Counted from the stretch's first letter, positions 10,917-30,216 are shown. The stretch: 64,000 nucleotides of DNA from Mrakia gelida (GCA_024345305.1 BRON01000014.1:992001-1056000), one strand, 5' to 3'. The notes: generated by a model not told the origin, from the letters alone. A program made the numbers and translations.

Positions 10917-11573
10917 TCAAGCAGCAGTGACGAGCGAGCGAGCGGCCGGAATCAGCTTCTGGACGCCCTCGATGCGTCGAAGGAAGCTGCATAGGTGGCT
11001 CTGAGGGAGGAAGACGAGAATGCGTTGAGCGACCTCGACGGTAAAGAAGAATCGCCAGGATCTGGAGGGTCTTGGGCGAAGAGTGAACGAGATGAGAGGG
11101 CTGATCAGCGTTGGAGGAGGGAGAGAAGAAGTGAAGAAGAGAAGAGGGAACGAGCTCACCTTTGCTTTCCTTCCCATTTCGAACTCAGTCCGACGAGCAA
11201 GTTTCGTCTTTCATCAGGGATGATCTTGGTTATTAGAGAGTGTTCGAGGAAAACGATAAGACGAAAGCCCTTCAAACAGGCAGGGCGATGCTCGAGGGAA
11301 GAAAGGGAAGGAGGGCAGGGCTCAATTCAAAGCTCCTTCGCCGGCGATCTCCATCCGAGGCGACGGGCTTACCCGCTTCACGAACAGTCGATGTAGTCCT
11401 GCGAGCCCGGCGACGGTGGTATCTCTGTAGAGAAGAGGGGAGGAGAGTTGGAGGATGGCGAGGGAGACTCGCGAGGTTTGAGCGAGCGTCGAGGGATCGC
11501 AGAACTTGAGGATTCCGTGCTTGAGTTCGAGGGGGAGGGCAGGTAGAGGGGGAGAGGTGCGAGTGCTGGCCAT
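10917..11573 (-). CDS. Truncated F-box protein with a second partial F-box
   Basis: Exons 11573-11373, 11224-11160 and 11061-10917 keep phase and give about 136 residues, less than half the length of intact relatives (about 300). Exon 1 has a full F-box: L-P-L-E-L-K-H-G-I-L-K-F, then S-P-L-L-Y-R-D-T-T-V. The last exon holds a second F-box-like start, V-E-V-A-Q-R-I-L-V-F-L-P-Q-S, which stops soon after. That exon is clearly related to the F-box remnant at 28.4 kb, including the non-coding bases before it. This looks like a fusion or decayed tandem copy. The start is 180 bp from the divergent MYND copy 2. Confidence 0.5.
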
Positions 11574-11753
11574 GCTGAAGGGCTGAAGAGGGTCTCAAGA
11601 CGAATAGAAGAAAGGTTCGAGGTCGTGACGGCTGAGGGAAAGAAGGAAGGCAGGGGAGGGAAGGAAGGACGAAGCTCATTTCGCGAAGTCCCTCCCAACG
11701 CCTTCCTTCCCCCTTCCCTTCTCTTTTCTCAGTCTGCTTCAACAGCCTTGAAA

Positions 11754-13329
11754 ATGCCATCTAAGGTGAGGGCTTCTTCTCATCTACCCAGCGGAACGAG
11801 GATCAAGTCCGAGAGCGCCTTCGTGCGTTCGATGGAAGGCAAAGAGACGAGCTCACCTTCTTCTCCTCCCTTCTCTGCTCTCGTTCTCTTTTCCTTGTCC
11901 CCATCGTTCTTCATCCAATCCTACCACTCCCGCTCCCAACAAAGGCCAAGACCAATACATCCTCATCAGTTTCCGAGGCTCGTCAACTCGCAGACCTGCT
12001 GGGAATCGGCGAGGGCGACCCTCTTGCCTACTCGTCCGACTCCGAAGCTCAGGAGGATCGATTGGTTCGTCGAGCCTTTCTCTGGTATCTATGGCTCTAC
12101 CAGACCTCTAGCCTCAGAAATCTGACCACTCTGTGCCTCTCAACTGTCACAGCTCAATTCTACCGAGCTCGTCCAAGAGATGTCGGATAGCTCCAAGGTG
12201 AGCGCTGCTCGACCTTGATGCCAGCTTTCGATTCTCGTTCTCGTTTACTTACCTCTTTCCCGTTCCTGCGTTGGTTCATCCTATTAGGCTCGATTCTGCG
12301 CCCAGTACCTCCCGGCTCTAGTACGAGCTCTCGGCCAAACCACTCGATCAAGGAGGAGAGATACCGTTCCGTTCTGCATCGCCGCGAGCGAAGTCCTCTG
12401 CCTGCTTCGGGGCCAACCAATCTTCAAAACTCACTTCTTTAGAGCCAGCTCCGACGCAGATAACATCCTTTTCACCCTCGTCGAACTCTTCACTCACTTT
12501 CCGTGCGGCACACCCATTAACGAAGTGAGTGGAAGCGCCGTTTGGGTGAGTTGCACGCGAGGCGATCTCGGTCACTGACTACTCGCTTCTCCCTGCGTCC
12601 CCTCCCCCCTCATTGTCCTCCTCAGGACGCAAACGTCTACTGGGTTCTCTTCTATATCGCCGGAATGGTAGGTTTTGTCCTACCTCAATCGCTGGTTCAT
12701 GGCTCTGCCTGCAAAGTCAACCTCGTCGTTCCTCCCTCCCTCGGTTCCGACTTCCTCTCCGCCTGTCAAACCCATCTATCCGTCATCGAAGCGCTGTCGG
12801 TGACCAATTCAGCGCAGGAGCGCATGCTCGAGGAACTCGAAAACATGCTTACTGTGCTTCCGATGATGCTGGGAATCGAGGGCGTCGAGCCAATTTCGTT
12901 CTCAAAACGCGTCAAAACCAACTCCACCTCTCCTGGAACGCTTCGATGTGCGCTGTCAACGCTGGATGTCGACGAATGGGACGAGTGGGACGTTTTGGAG
13001 GTAGACGAGTGTGGGAGGCTGTCTGAGAACGGGGCAAAGCTGATGTTCTGCTCGATCGTGGGTCGTCCTCCTCGCTTCCTCGTCACGTCCTTTCTATCTC
13101 GCTCGAGCTTCGACTGAACAACTTTCTCCCTTCTTCTTCCCCAGTGCAAATCGGTCGCCTACTGCTCTCCTGGTCCGCCAATATCTCCCCTTCTCTCCTT
13201 CTTCCTCGCCTCGCGCTCCTCGAATTGACCTCGCCCTCATCCTCTTTTTCGCCGCCTCGACTTCGAACAGAACACCAACGAGCCGACTGGAAGGAGCACA
13301 AGAAGGTCTGCTTTGCCCCGAGCTGGTGA
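11754..13329 (+). CDS. MYND zinc-finger protein, copy 2
   Basis: Start at 11754 (M-P-S-K), a 179-nt intron, then an exon from 11945 carrying the family N-terminal signature L-A-D-L-L-G-I-G-E-G-D-P-L. Following exons encode a helical body with F-C-A-Q-Y-L-P-A-L and V-L-P-M-M-L-G-I-E-G-V-E, an acidic loop, and the C-terminal finger F-C-S-I-C-K-S-V-A-Y-C-S-P-E-H-Q, then D-W-K-E-H-K-K-V-C-F-A-P-S-W. The MYND core (C-x2-C, Y-C, H-Q, W, H-K, C) is complete; His replaces Cys in the usual C-Q pair, as in all copies here. About 190 bp from the divergent F-box gene. Role unknown. Confidence 0.75.
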
Positions 13330-13874
13330 CTGGCGCAGGAGGTTGGCTTGTCTGTGGGGCTGGTAAAGCTTGAGGGAGGTCGAGAAGAGTAGCTGTCAGA
13401 TGCGATGAGCGATCTCACGCGTCGAGTGAACGAAAGCTCGTCGAGATTCTGTTCGCTCTGTCATTCTTTCGCCGAAAGAAGTTAGGAGCTCGTGGGGATC
13501 ACATCAAACGTAAAACGTCCAAGAACGAAAACGAGGGGACTGGGGCGAGAGGACGGGCGGACATTTCAAGAACGAGAAACAACGAAGGGAAGAGTCGAAG
13601 GGGAGCGCGTCGAGTCACGACCAAAAAAGACAAAGTGGGGAAGAGAAGACGAGATAGGTTCGGGAGTTGTAATATACTGTAAAGGGTTGAAACAAGAGAA
13701 GAGAGAAAAGTCCTTGAAGAAGAGAGAGTTCTGAGAGATGAGAGAAGATGCGAGCGAAAAGTGAAAGGAGCAAAAAATGCAAGGAAAGGGTTGGGTGTAC
13801 GCCAAGGGCGAATGGAGAGTAATGTAACAAAGTCCGAGAAGGAGAGACGAGAGGGTCCCGAGATCCATGTGCGT
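13330..13874. other. Convergent 3' region
   Basis: Tail-to-tail gap between MYND copy 2 (plus) and FKS1 (minus). Purine-rich on the plus strand; presumably both 3' UTRs and terminators. No ORF with coding character. Confidence 0.4.
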
Positions 13875-21913
<8,039 letters not shown>

Positions 21914-21934
21914 GGCGAGAGGAGAGGAGAGGAA

Positions 21935-21961
21935 GGGGAGGGGGAGGGGGAGGGGGAGGGG
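21935..21961 (+). promoter_or_regulatory. G-quadruplex-type tract upstream of FKS1
   Basis: Five runs of four or five G separated by single A residues on the plus strand, ending 21 bp before the FKS1 start codon. The plus strand is the template for FKS1, so the mRNA sense would be C-rich. A canonical G4 pattern with one-base loops; regulatory effect is inference. Confidence 0.5.
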
Positions 21962-22766
21962 TAAGGGTGGGCGAGAGAGAGAGGTCTGAACGAAGCCAAG
22001 AAGATAAGGGCGAGAGATGGGATCAGATCATGGACGAAGAGAAAGCACCGCTCATGGCGAACGAGGAAGGGAACGTCGAGAGAACGTCCACTCACCCTTT
22101 GGTCTCTGCTTTTGTCACCGAGATAAAAACGAAACGCCGACGACCGAGGAGTAGGGAGGGGAGGGACGAAGGCGAGAGAGGACTCTCTTCTACACGCGCT
22201 AGGGGGAGAAGGAGGAGTAGGAGGGGAGGGAGTAGCTGGACGTTTGGAGAGGAGGAGGAGAGGAGAGGTGACCGCGAGCTTCAGTCGGTCCGCGCTTTCG
22301 ATCCCTCTTCCTCATCTTTTATTCAACACACAGCTGATGTTTGTTCGTCCTAAGGTCGATAACATAACGAGGAGTCCCTTCAGCGTGAAAATCTTACCCT
22401 GCTGGCCCTCCTTCTCTTTTCGCGGGCTGAAGAGAAAAACGCAGCCTCGACGACGCGCGCTCTTGGTGTTTTCCCCTCCCTCGATCGTCGGTCTTTGGAA
22501 CGATTTCTACGAGGTCCCCTTCTCTTCTGCTGCTGTCGCACCTCAGATTCGAGATGAAGAGCCTACCTCACTCCTTGGGCGACGAAGGTCAACTTTTCTC
22601 ACGACCTTCCCTCGGGCGAAACTGCGAGCGGAAATGAAACGAACGCGTCACCAGCCAAACCGACCCTTTTTTTCTCTTCCCCAGAAGGAGGGAAAGAAGA
22701 ACAAAGCTGTGCTCTATAACATAGGTATACAACCGAGATCGAGCTACACTGACTCTCGTTCTACTT
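21962..22766. other. FKS1 upstream region
   Basis: No convincing gene. Purine-rich stretches near the FKS1 start give way to mixed sequence toward 22.7 kb. It should hold the FKS1 promoter and the 3' flank of the minus-strand gene ending at 22767. Confidence 0.4.
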
Positions 22767-24636
22767 CTACTTCGCCACCCACACCCTCACCCATCCCAGC
22801 TCGACACTGGACACCTCCCCCTCGTCCCTCTTCCTGCCCTCGAACTCGTCTGGCATCTTGATCAAAACGCTCAGCTCGGCTTCCTTCCCTCGTACGGACG
22901 CCAGGAGCTCCTCTTGAGGGATCGGAAGTGGACGCGTTGGCGGCGGCGGGTGAGATGGAGTGGTGGGGGAGGAAGAGGAGGAGGAGAAGAGACGAGCCCA
23001 TCGACGAGGGAAGAACGTCGGCGGTGGGGGAAGGTCGGCGAGGAGGGGGTTGATGGCTGGTGTGTCGATAGGGGTCGAGGTGGAGGGTGGTGGTTTGTCG
23101 GAGGGGAAGCGGAGGGAGAGTGGCTGGTGAAGAAACGGGAGGAGGGAAGACGCGTCGGTCAGCGACATCGAACGAAAACGAGAGAGACACGAGAACAAAA
23201 GACAAAAGACGTACCACCATTGCACCCCAGCCCATCCCACCACTCTTCCCCCCAGCTTCAGAGACTTCGTTCTCATCTCCCTCCCCAAGCTGAACCTCCC
23301 ACATCTCGGGCACAGGACCGAAATCCTTGACGATCTTGGGACGACGACCAAGCGCTCCTCCCATGTTTCCAACGTCGTACTGGATGTGACCGTACGCTTG
23401 TCGTCCGAGGTAGTTGTCCATCCCTGATCGAGACAACACAAAAAGAAACGGCGAAGAAAGAAGGGAAGATGAGCTCGAGGTCGCGACTCGAGGGAGGGAG
23501 GGAGCGGGCGACTCGGGGAGGAAACGAACGAACCAGGGAAGGTCTCTCCTCTCAGCAGAGCTGCTTCTACGCGAGCCCGGAACCGACGACGGAGGACGAA
23601 GGATCGGGTTGCGATAGCTGTGGTGAAGATGGGGCGGAGAGATCAGAGATGAGTTAGCGGAAGCAAAGCGTCGGGTGAAAGGGAGGAGGGCTGAGAAGAG
23701 AGGGAGGGAGGAGAGCTGGGGACGAACAGAAAGAGACACCCTGTGGAAAAGAAGCGGAAAAGGTGAGTCAGCGAATCGTTCAGATGAAGGAACAGCGAGA
23801 CCAGGTTCAAAGAGATGAGTCAAGAGGAAGACAACGAGCTCGACTCGACCTCGGCTGCTCCATTCGACCGACAAGACCTGTCAACCAAGCCCCCTTCCAA
23901 CTGCGAAAAACATCTGGATGGGAGGGGGTGGAGTAGTAGACGGGAAGATACAGGGAAGGCCATTTTCTGTATCGACTCAACCTCTCGTCGGACGAAGCAA
24001 GGAAAGGGAAAGGGAGGGAAGGAGCTGAGGGCGAGCTCGTGCTTTCCCTTCCTTCCAGCCCTCTCGATGCTCATCGCGAGCTCCCAGCTTCCCAACTCCC
24101 TCGAAGACTGATTTGGGATCCTTCTCTGCACCCATAACCACCCTCTAGACCAGCTCATCCCACCTCTGCAGCGTCTTGGGCCCGAAACGAGCTAAAGAGA
24201 GACGAGCTGATCCCGGCAGCTATCGGGCGAGCTCCCGACGAGCAAATCGTCCTCCTTCTCCCTTGTCCAGCAAACCTTCCACCCTCCCACCGCGCAAGGA
24301 GCTCCCGATACACACAAGGTGACCCAGAAGCGAGGCCAGCAGACGACGAAGAGAGGAAGAAGAGCTCACGAGAAGAACAAATAGCGTCGCAAGGAAGGTC
24401 TGGACAGGGAGGAAGCAGAAGAGAAGGAGAGGAAGGCGAACGAGTGAAGAGAGAGGCAGAAGGTCAGCTTGGATGCCTTATCTGGTGGAAAGCGAGCTCT
24501 CGTAGAGCAAGGGAGATGGACTGACGAACAAATACAAGCTCGACTGAGTCGAAGCCCCGGAACCTCCTCCTCCGCTCGTCTGCGTTGCCGTAGAGGCTGC
24601 TGTAGTAGCCGTCCGTGTAGGAGATGTTGACGACAT
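22767..24636 (-). CDS. Conserved-looking single-pass membrane protein
   Basis: ATG at 24636 begins a Ser/Thr/Ala/Gly-rich N-tail. Then comes a membrane helix built across two exons (S-L-Y-L-F joined to T-F-L-A-T-L-F-V-L-L) and a strongly basic stop-transfer segment R-S-F-V-L-R-R-R-F-R-A-R-V-E. Next are G-M-D-N-Y-L-G-R-Q, R-R-P-K-I-V-K-D-F-G-P-V-P-E-M-W-E-V, a Pro/Ser-rich linker, and a C-terminal V-L-I-K-M-P-D-E-F segment ending W-V-R-V-W-V-A-K. One intron between about 24.37 and 23.62 kb is long (about 750 nt), and the flanking phases require a further small exon I could not place. The pattern resembles a family of uncharacterised basidiomycete membrane proteins I know only from memory. Function unknown. 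Confidence 0.55.
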
Positions 24637-24935
24637 GGCTGGTGAGGTCAGGTTGAGAAGAAGAAGGGGAAAAGGAGGGTGGGGCGGGCTGGATGAGCTT
24701 GTTGAAGTTGGGAGAAAGGGAAGGAAGGACGAGCTCAGGTCGATGAGGAATCGGCCAAGATTCGTGAGAGGTTAGATCGCGGCAGCCTTGCCGGATTTCT
24801 GAGCAATTTTCGGGCTACTTCGAGTCGTGAAGTCAAAAAGTAGTATATCCTGAGCATCCTGAAAAGACTCGGTGGAAAAAAAGACGCCGGTCTGATGAGG
24901 GAGAGACGGCAGCTCGTCCGCGTCGCGATTCCGCG

Positions 24936-25241
24936 TCAAACAGCCCTTTGGATCATCTTCACCCACCGGAGGGCTTCCTGAAACACTCTGGAGTATCTCT
25001 TGTAGATATCGGGTATCCTACGGCTCATAAGATCTGTCAGAAGAGACATAATTTCGACGTGCGCGGAGCCGAACGCGCTCTTTGGACATCGAGACGCGTT
25101 TCGCCCCTCTCTTCCTTTGTCGGTCGCTTCTTTCAGGCAGCGACGCCAGAGGCAGAGCTCGTCGATGACTTTCCGGACGCTGAGGATACACATTAGTTTG
25201 ATTGATACAGCTAAGTAAGGCGAGATATAAGCGAAGAGCAA
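24936..25241 (-). CDS. Doubtful small ORF
   Basis: Open frame of 101 codons with mixed, non-repetitive composition (V-I-D-E-L-C-L-W-R-R-C-L-K-E-A, later I-M-S-L-L-T-D-L-M-S). Surrounding DNA (24.8-25.35 kb) looks richer in A/T than the rest of the window. No splice structure or family recognised; could be a chance ORF in a promoter region. Confidence 0.2.
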   Translation of the reverse strand: MLFAYISPYLAVSIKLMCILSVRKVIDELCLWRRCLKEATDKGREGRNASRCPKSAFGSAHVEIMSLLTDLMSRRIPDIYKRYSRVFQEALRWVKMIQRAV

Positions 25242-25428
25242 GATAGGAAGAGACAGGGTGTGAACGAAGAGAGCAAGGGAGGGAGAGGACGTGCGAATTA
25301 GGTGTAAGTAAGGTTGGGAGCGATTAAAACGAGAGCGTAATTATTGAGGTAGTGGTTTAAATATCAAACGAAGGATGAAGACAAGCACGAGAAAGAGAAC
25401 CCACAGCGAGAAGACAAACGCGTCGAGA

Positions 25429-26555
25429 TCAAGCTCCCTCCATCACGAACGGTCGGCTCGCCTCCTCTTTGGTGAGGGACGCGTCCACAGCGGGCTTGGA
25501 CCAAACCTGATTGATTCGAGATACCAAGAGAGTCAGTTTGAGATCCGAGGTCGGGGAAAGAGTGACGAAAGCGAAATGAGGCGAACGGTAGTGTTTCCCC
25601 TCTTCCTCTGAACGAATCCAAAGACGATGTTTCCGATGAAGATCGCGCAGATTAAGATGCAGTTGATCCAGGCGAAGGCGATGAGAGCGTCGATTCGCTG
25701 GCAGTAGCTCTTGCCTACGAGGAGAGAAGACCGAAGCAGAAAGGAGAAGAGATCAGCCTCGAACGCGTCGACTTCGAAAGCAGAGGGACTCACGAGTGAT
25801 TTGGCGAGGCGTGGCGTTGGGATATTGGTTTTTGCTAGTGCATGATACGTCCTTGAGGATCCAGGAGTCCTTTGTCCATGCGATAGTGGCACCTGTATGA
25901 GCGAGGAGGAAAGAGTTTGGTTCGAGTCAACTCGCGTCGTCGACCTGACCTCGTCGCTTTGCGTCTCGGAAAACTCACCAAGCCAAAGACCGACGAGACA
26001 CAAAAGCCAGCCGAGGTCCCATCTGAGCTCCTTGACGATGCTGGGCTTCTTGAGGGTGAGCGGGAGGAGGAAACTGTGCGAGAGGAAGGAGAGGGAAGTG
26101 AGCGACGATCAACCTTGGCGGAAGGTCTCGTCGTGACAGCCATTCGAAGGAGAGCGGTGTTTCGACTCACACGAAGAGAGGTACTACGATGACGGTGAGG
26201 GCGATGAGACTGATGAAGAGGATGATGATCATGGTGTAGAACGAGTCGTTCGTGTCTGGTGAGGAGGAGGAGAGCGAGAGAAGAAGAGGAGGGCGAGCGA
26301 AGAGGGAGGTCGGAGGTCAGCGAAGCGAAGCGAACGAGGAAGAGCGAGAGAGAACGATACCCACAACCAGACTGAAGGACGGAAAGAAAGACAGATAGAG
26401 ATCAGCACCTGGACTCGATGAGATGAGAGGTGAAGACTTACCCAAGGTAGCCATTCGATGAGCAAGGCGAGGAAGACAAAGTTGAGGAAGAGGAGCGAGA
26501 GGTACGCTACGCTCCTCCAAGTAGCGAGAGGCGAGGAAAAGAGTTTGGCTGCCAT
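25429..26555 (-). CDS. Four-helix membrane protein (MARVEL-like)
   Basis: ATG at 26555, stop at 25431-25429, about seven exons. Four hydrophobic segments: one in exon 1 (V-A-Y-L-S-L-L-F-L-N-F-V-F-L-A-L-L-I), one with M-I-I-I-L-F-I-S-L-I-A-L-T-V-I-V-V, one with G-W-L-L-C-L-V-G-L-W-L-G-A, and one with C-I-L-I-C-A-I-F-I-G-N-I-V-F-G-F. A Cys-containing loop (V-S-C-T-S-K-N-Q, then S-Y-C-Q-R-I-D-A) lies between helices 3 and 4. This is the layout of fungal MARVEL-domain proteins of plasma membrane and secretory vesicles; assignment is by topology and the fourth-helix pattern. The short tail after the last intron ends E-G-A. A single-copy gene with no visible link to its neighbours. Confidence 0.6.
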
Positions 26556-27213
26556 GTTGGAGTGAGTGGATCGGAGTGGACTGGATTGGAGGGCGTAGTG
26601 GTGGTTGGGGTGGTGGTTGGTGATAAAGAGGAGGAAGCGAAAGTGCGGGAGGTCGAACGAACGAACGCCTCCGACCAGGACTGCTTTTCGCTTGGAATTC
26701 CCTAAATTGGATCAGGTGGTAATTACAGGAGTTCCGGTTCCGAGACCACAGCATGACGAAGGGGAAGGGTGGACGTGTGGACGACCAACGAGGTGACTCA
26801 CTTGGCAGGTCGACGACGATCAGCGCGCGAACTCTTTTCTCGACCCTCTCTCGAAAGCTCAACGAGCCTAGCCAACGAGCCCAACAGCCTTCTATGTATC
26901 CTCGTGAACAAAGTACTGTAGGTATACTGACCATCTGATCCCTTGACTACTCACACCCAGGCTCCCCTCTGCTGGACACAACAACGAGCTCGATCTTCTC
27001 TCGATCCTTGTCTCTCGTCAACTCCACGACGTTCTTCCTCGCTCACCACTGTGGGCGTTCTACGGTAAAGTAAAGGTCTCTAGGTGGGGTTGTGGTGGGT
27101 AGCTCTATCGAGGTTCGTGGGAGGAACGACGCTGGCGAGTGCTCGTTGAGGTTTCAGCTCTTGGAGGCTTTGGGGTGGGCTGGGAGAAGGAAGGGAGGTC
27201 GGTGGAGAAGGGA
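26556..27213. other. Upstream region, no gene recognised
   Basis: Promoter side of the membrane-protein gene starting at 26555. Short ORFs on both strands lack coding character. Confidence 0.35.
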
Positions 27214-27316
27214 AAACGAGAACTACTACTGGCGACTTGAGAACTACGCGAGGGAGAATGAGAACTACTACTGGCGACTTGAGAACTACGCGAGGGAGAA
27301 TGAGAACTACTACTGG
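27214..27316 (+). repeat. 42-bp tandem repeat, about 2.5 copies
   Basis: Near-perfect tandem copies of a 42-bp unit containing GAGAACTACTACTGGCGAC. Each unit also holds a shorter internal GAGAACTAC echo. The unit length is a multiple of three, and a short plus-strand ORF reads it as a 14-residue N-E-N-Y-Y-W-R-L repeat, but no gene context supports translation. Confidence 0.8.
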
Positions 27317-28140
27317 GCGACTTGACGGCGAGACTGGTTCTGGAGAAGGGAAGATGAGAAAGGGAGACGAGAAGGGAAGCTGAGAAGTTGACCAATTCTG
27401 GGGTGAAAGTTGATGAATAGCAAGAAGGTCAAAACTAGCCCACTCTTTATACTAAATATGATCTGCAGTCCGAAGCACCGAGAAGAGGAACGAGGCTGGA
27501 GGGAGTAGCTAGCGAAAGGGAGGAAGGACGGTGAGACACGACGCGAGACCATCAGCGGTCACAGCAAAGCCAAAAAGGGGTATAAGCTATAAAACGGAAG
27601 AGGCAGAGAAGGCGAGAACCGAGAAAAGTATGTACTAAGCAAGAGAGTCGAGACGGAAGGGAAGGCCGAGAAGAAAAGGGGAACGTGAGTGAGGCGCGTC
27701 GCGAGGGGAAGGTTTCGGGCAAAGGTATCTACAGAACGAGAAGAGTCGGCGAAGGGAAGCAGAGGACTAAATATAAACAGAAGGGCGAGGCCCAGAACCT
27801 ATAGAAGCGGGGTCTCTAACCGAGACAGGAGAAAAGGGGAAGAGACGCGTCGAGAAGAAAGCAAAACGAAAGAACGAACGAACCGAGAAGAACTCCTCAC
27901 TTCCTCTCCGAACCCCCACACCACAAACTCGTTGAACCTTCTCCTGAGGACCCATCTCAAGTCACCCCTCACATCAGCCAACTACATGACGTTCGAAGCG
28001 ATCAGCGCACCAGGGAAGCACTCGAGATCGCGAAACCGAAGGTCGACGCGAGGGAGAGGACGAGGTGTTGCAGAGGGATGGGAGGGTGGGATGAGGCGAT
28101 TTTGTCGAAGCGAGGAGAGATTTCGAAGGACGATACGCAC
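27317..28140. other. No gene recognised
   Basis: Mixed-composition sequence with scattered short ORFs. One GACGCGTC palindrome at 27844-27851. The right part abuts the F-box remnant and may contain further decayed exons of it. Confidence 0.3.
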
Positions 28141-28329
28141 TCCTCGTAGATAGTCAGAGAGTTTGAATACCTGCCGGGTGAGAGAAGGAGGGATGAGGCG
28201 GTAGATGGAGAGGTTCGGATGAGGGCGAGACGGGGTTGTCGAGCTATGTAGAGGCATTAGAAGCGAGGAGAGGTCAGCTGAAGAAAGACAAGAGCGCCGA
28301 TGAGATAGATGTATACACTCACAGGGTAG

Positions 28330-28650
28330 AAGAAGCTTTTGATACCCTTGTACGAGCGAACAATGACGTCTCGACGAAGCAGAGGCGAGGCTTCTTCGAC
28401 GAGGGGCCGGAGACGAGGGAGAAGGAAGCGAGATCGCTTTGAGGGAGAAAGACGAAGATGTTTTGAGCGACTTCGATAGGAAAGAAGAGCTACAACAACT
28501 TGGAGGCCTGTGATCGGAAGTGAGAGAAGCAGAGAGGCGGCTGAGCACCCGAGAAGGAAGACATGGGCGAGAAGGAAGGAGGGACGAGGAGAAGTGCGAG
28601 CTCACCATCATCCGACTCCTCCTTCCCTTCGAGCGCAGATAGTCAAGCAG
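28330..28650 (-). pseudogene. F-box gene remnant with frameshift
   Basis: An exon following a GTAG acceptor reads P-I-E-V-A-Q-N-I-F-V-F-L-P-Q-S-D-L-A-S-F-S-L-V-S, a good F-box. The family's next block (S-P-L-L-R-R-D-V-I-V-R-S-Y-K-G-I) continues in another frame. The switch falls at a GGCCCC run near 28410 and needs one inserted base to restore phase. The upstream short exon resembles the middle exon of the F-box gene at 10.9-11.6 kb. No long C-terminal region like that of the 46.3-kb F-box gene is apparent. It diverges from MYND copy 3 (gap about 220-260 bp). Confidence 0.5.
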
Positions 28651-28867
28651 GTTTGGGCTTTATCGATGGTAAGCTTGGTCGGTATAGAGTGAGCGAATTG
28701 GTCCAAGAGGCGAGAAGGTCAAAAAGAAGAGGGTTCTGGGTCGGGGCAAGGAAGGGAAGAAGCTCCAAAAGCTCGAGCTCATCAGCGTTCCCTTCCTCCT
28801 CTCTCTGCTTCGCTTCCAACCACGTCCCGCTCCGAAATCGACTTTCTCTTACCCTCGCCCATCACCT

Positions 28868-30216
28868 ATGACCGCTGCTACAGCTCTTTCGGATGCTCGT
28901 AGATACGCAGACCTCTTGGGAATCGGCGAAGACGAGCCGCTGGCCTTCTTGAAGGAGTCCCACCTCTCGAAGCTCGTTTGTCCTCCTTCCTTCCCTTCCC
29001 TTCCCGTACTTGGATTGCACAAGGATGCAATCATTCATGCTGACCCCCTTTGCTTTGTGGCCTTCGAGTTCAGATTGACTCTCTCAACTTCAGCTTGGGG
29101 ATGAGCCCAAGGGCCAGAGTGAGCTCTCAATCCTTCCCCTCATCAGCCTCACCCTTAAGCGGCTCTCCTCCCCCCTTCTTACTCTTTATCCTCCTCCTGA
29201 TCGCTCGTTCATCGACCGCTTCAAGTCTGTCACAGGCAGAGTTCTGTGCGAGGTATCTACCAACCCTCGTTCGATGCCTCAAGCATCCCGACCTCCCGAC
29301 CTTCGGACCTTTCACGACTGCTGCCACTCAAGCCCTCGTTTCCATGGAAGAACAACCCTTGTGGACGGGCCACTTCCTTCGTGCCTGCTCCGAAGCAGAG
29401 GATCTTCTCATCACCATCATCTTCTACTTTGTGCATATACCCACGGAGTTTCCCAACGACGTGAGTCAGGATGGATGGACGATACGACTCGACGACGTGG
29501 TCGCTGAGCTCCTCTCCGTTCTTCCTCGTTAGTTCCAGTCTCTCCGAATGGTCATCGCTTCTTGCCAGGTTATCGAGACCATCATCCTCAGTGTTTTGGT
29601 CCACGGGAAAAACTCCACAGCGAGCCTCATCCTTCAACCCAAGGCTGGATCGTCCTTCCTATCCGCCTGTCGAGCTTTCCTCTCCTCTCCTCTCCTCACC
29701 ACCCCAAAGGCGAATGACGACACACTGAACGCGGCAGTCTCGCTTTTCAGGTATTATCTGGAGAAGCTGCCGATGATTCTGGGAGTAGACGGAGTGGGCG
29801 AGGTCGTGGTGACGAGACGCGTCCTTGCGAACGCGACGTCGGAGGAAACGCTTCGCTTCGAGCTCTCAACGGTCGACGAGGAGAGTTGGGACGACGAGGA
29901 GACCGACGAGTGTGTGAAAGTAGCAGGGAAGAATCGAAAGCTCAAGTTCTGCTCGATCGTGAGTCGTCATTTTCTCTTTCTCGTCGCCTGCTCTCGCCTT
30001 CGCCTTCAACTGATCCACCCTCTCGACTTTTTCCCCTTAGTGCAAGTCGGTCGCATACTGCTCGCTTGGTCAGCTTTTACCTGCTCCCACCGCTGCTTCA
30101 CTTTCGCTCTCCCAACTGACCTCTAACTTATTCTCTCGCTGCGCGTCGACTCGAACAGAACATCAACGAGCCGATTGGAAGGAGCACAAGAAGGTCTGCG
30201 TTGCCCCGAGCTGGTG
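28868..30216 (+). CDS. MYND zinc-finger protein, copy 3
   Basis: ATG at 28868. Exon 1 has the family signature Y-A-D-L-L-G-I-G-E-D-E-P-L. Later exons read F-C-A-R-Y-L-P-T-L, W-T-G-H-F-L-R-A-C-S-E-A-E, L-P-M-I-L-G-V-D-G-V-G-E-V-V-V-T-R-R-V, an acidic W-D-D-E-E-T-D-E-C loop, and the finger F-C-S-I-C-K-S-V-A-Y-C-S-L-E-H-Q, D-W-K-E-H-K-K-V-C-V-A-P-S-W. All splice sites at the finger are canonical, unlike its inverted partner copy 6 at 54.6-56.0 kb, to which it is most similar (including past the stop codon). Function unknown; MYND domains are protein-interaction modules. Confidence 0.78.

Noticed and set aside
22914..23330. Long purine-rich plus-strand ORF opposite the membrane-protein gene
   Set aside because: Shadow of the Pro/Ser-rich minus-strand exon; the translation is Arg/Gly low complexity.
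27092..27325. Protein made of N-E-N-Y-Y-W-R-L repeats
   Set aside because: No upstream exon, no splice context and no support beyond the tandem repeat happening to be in frame.
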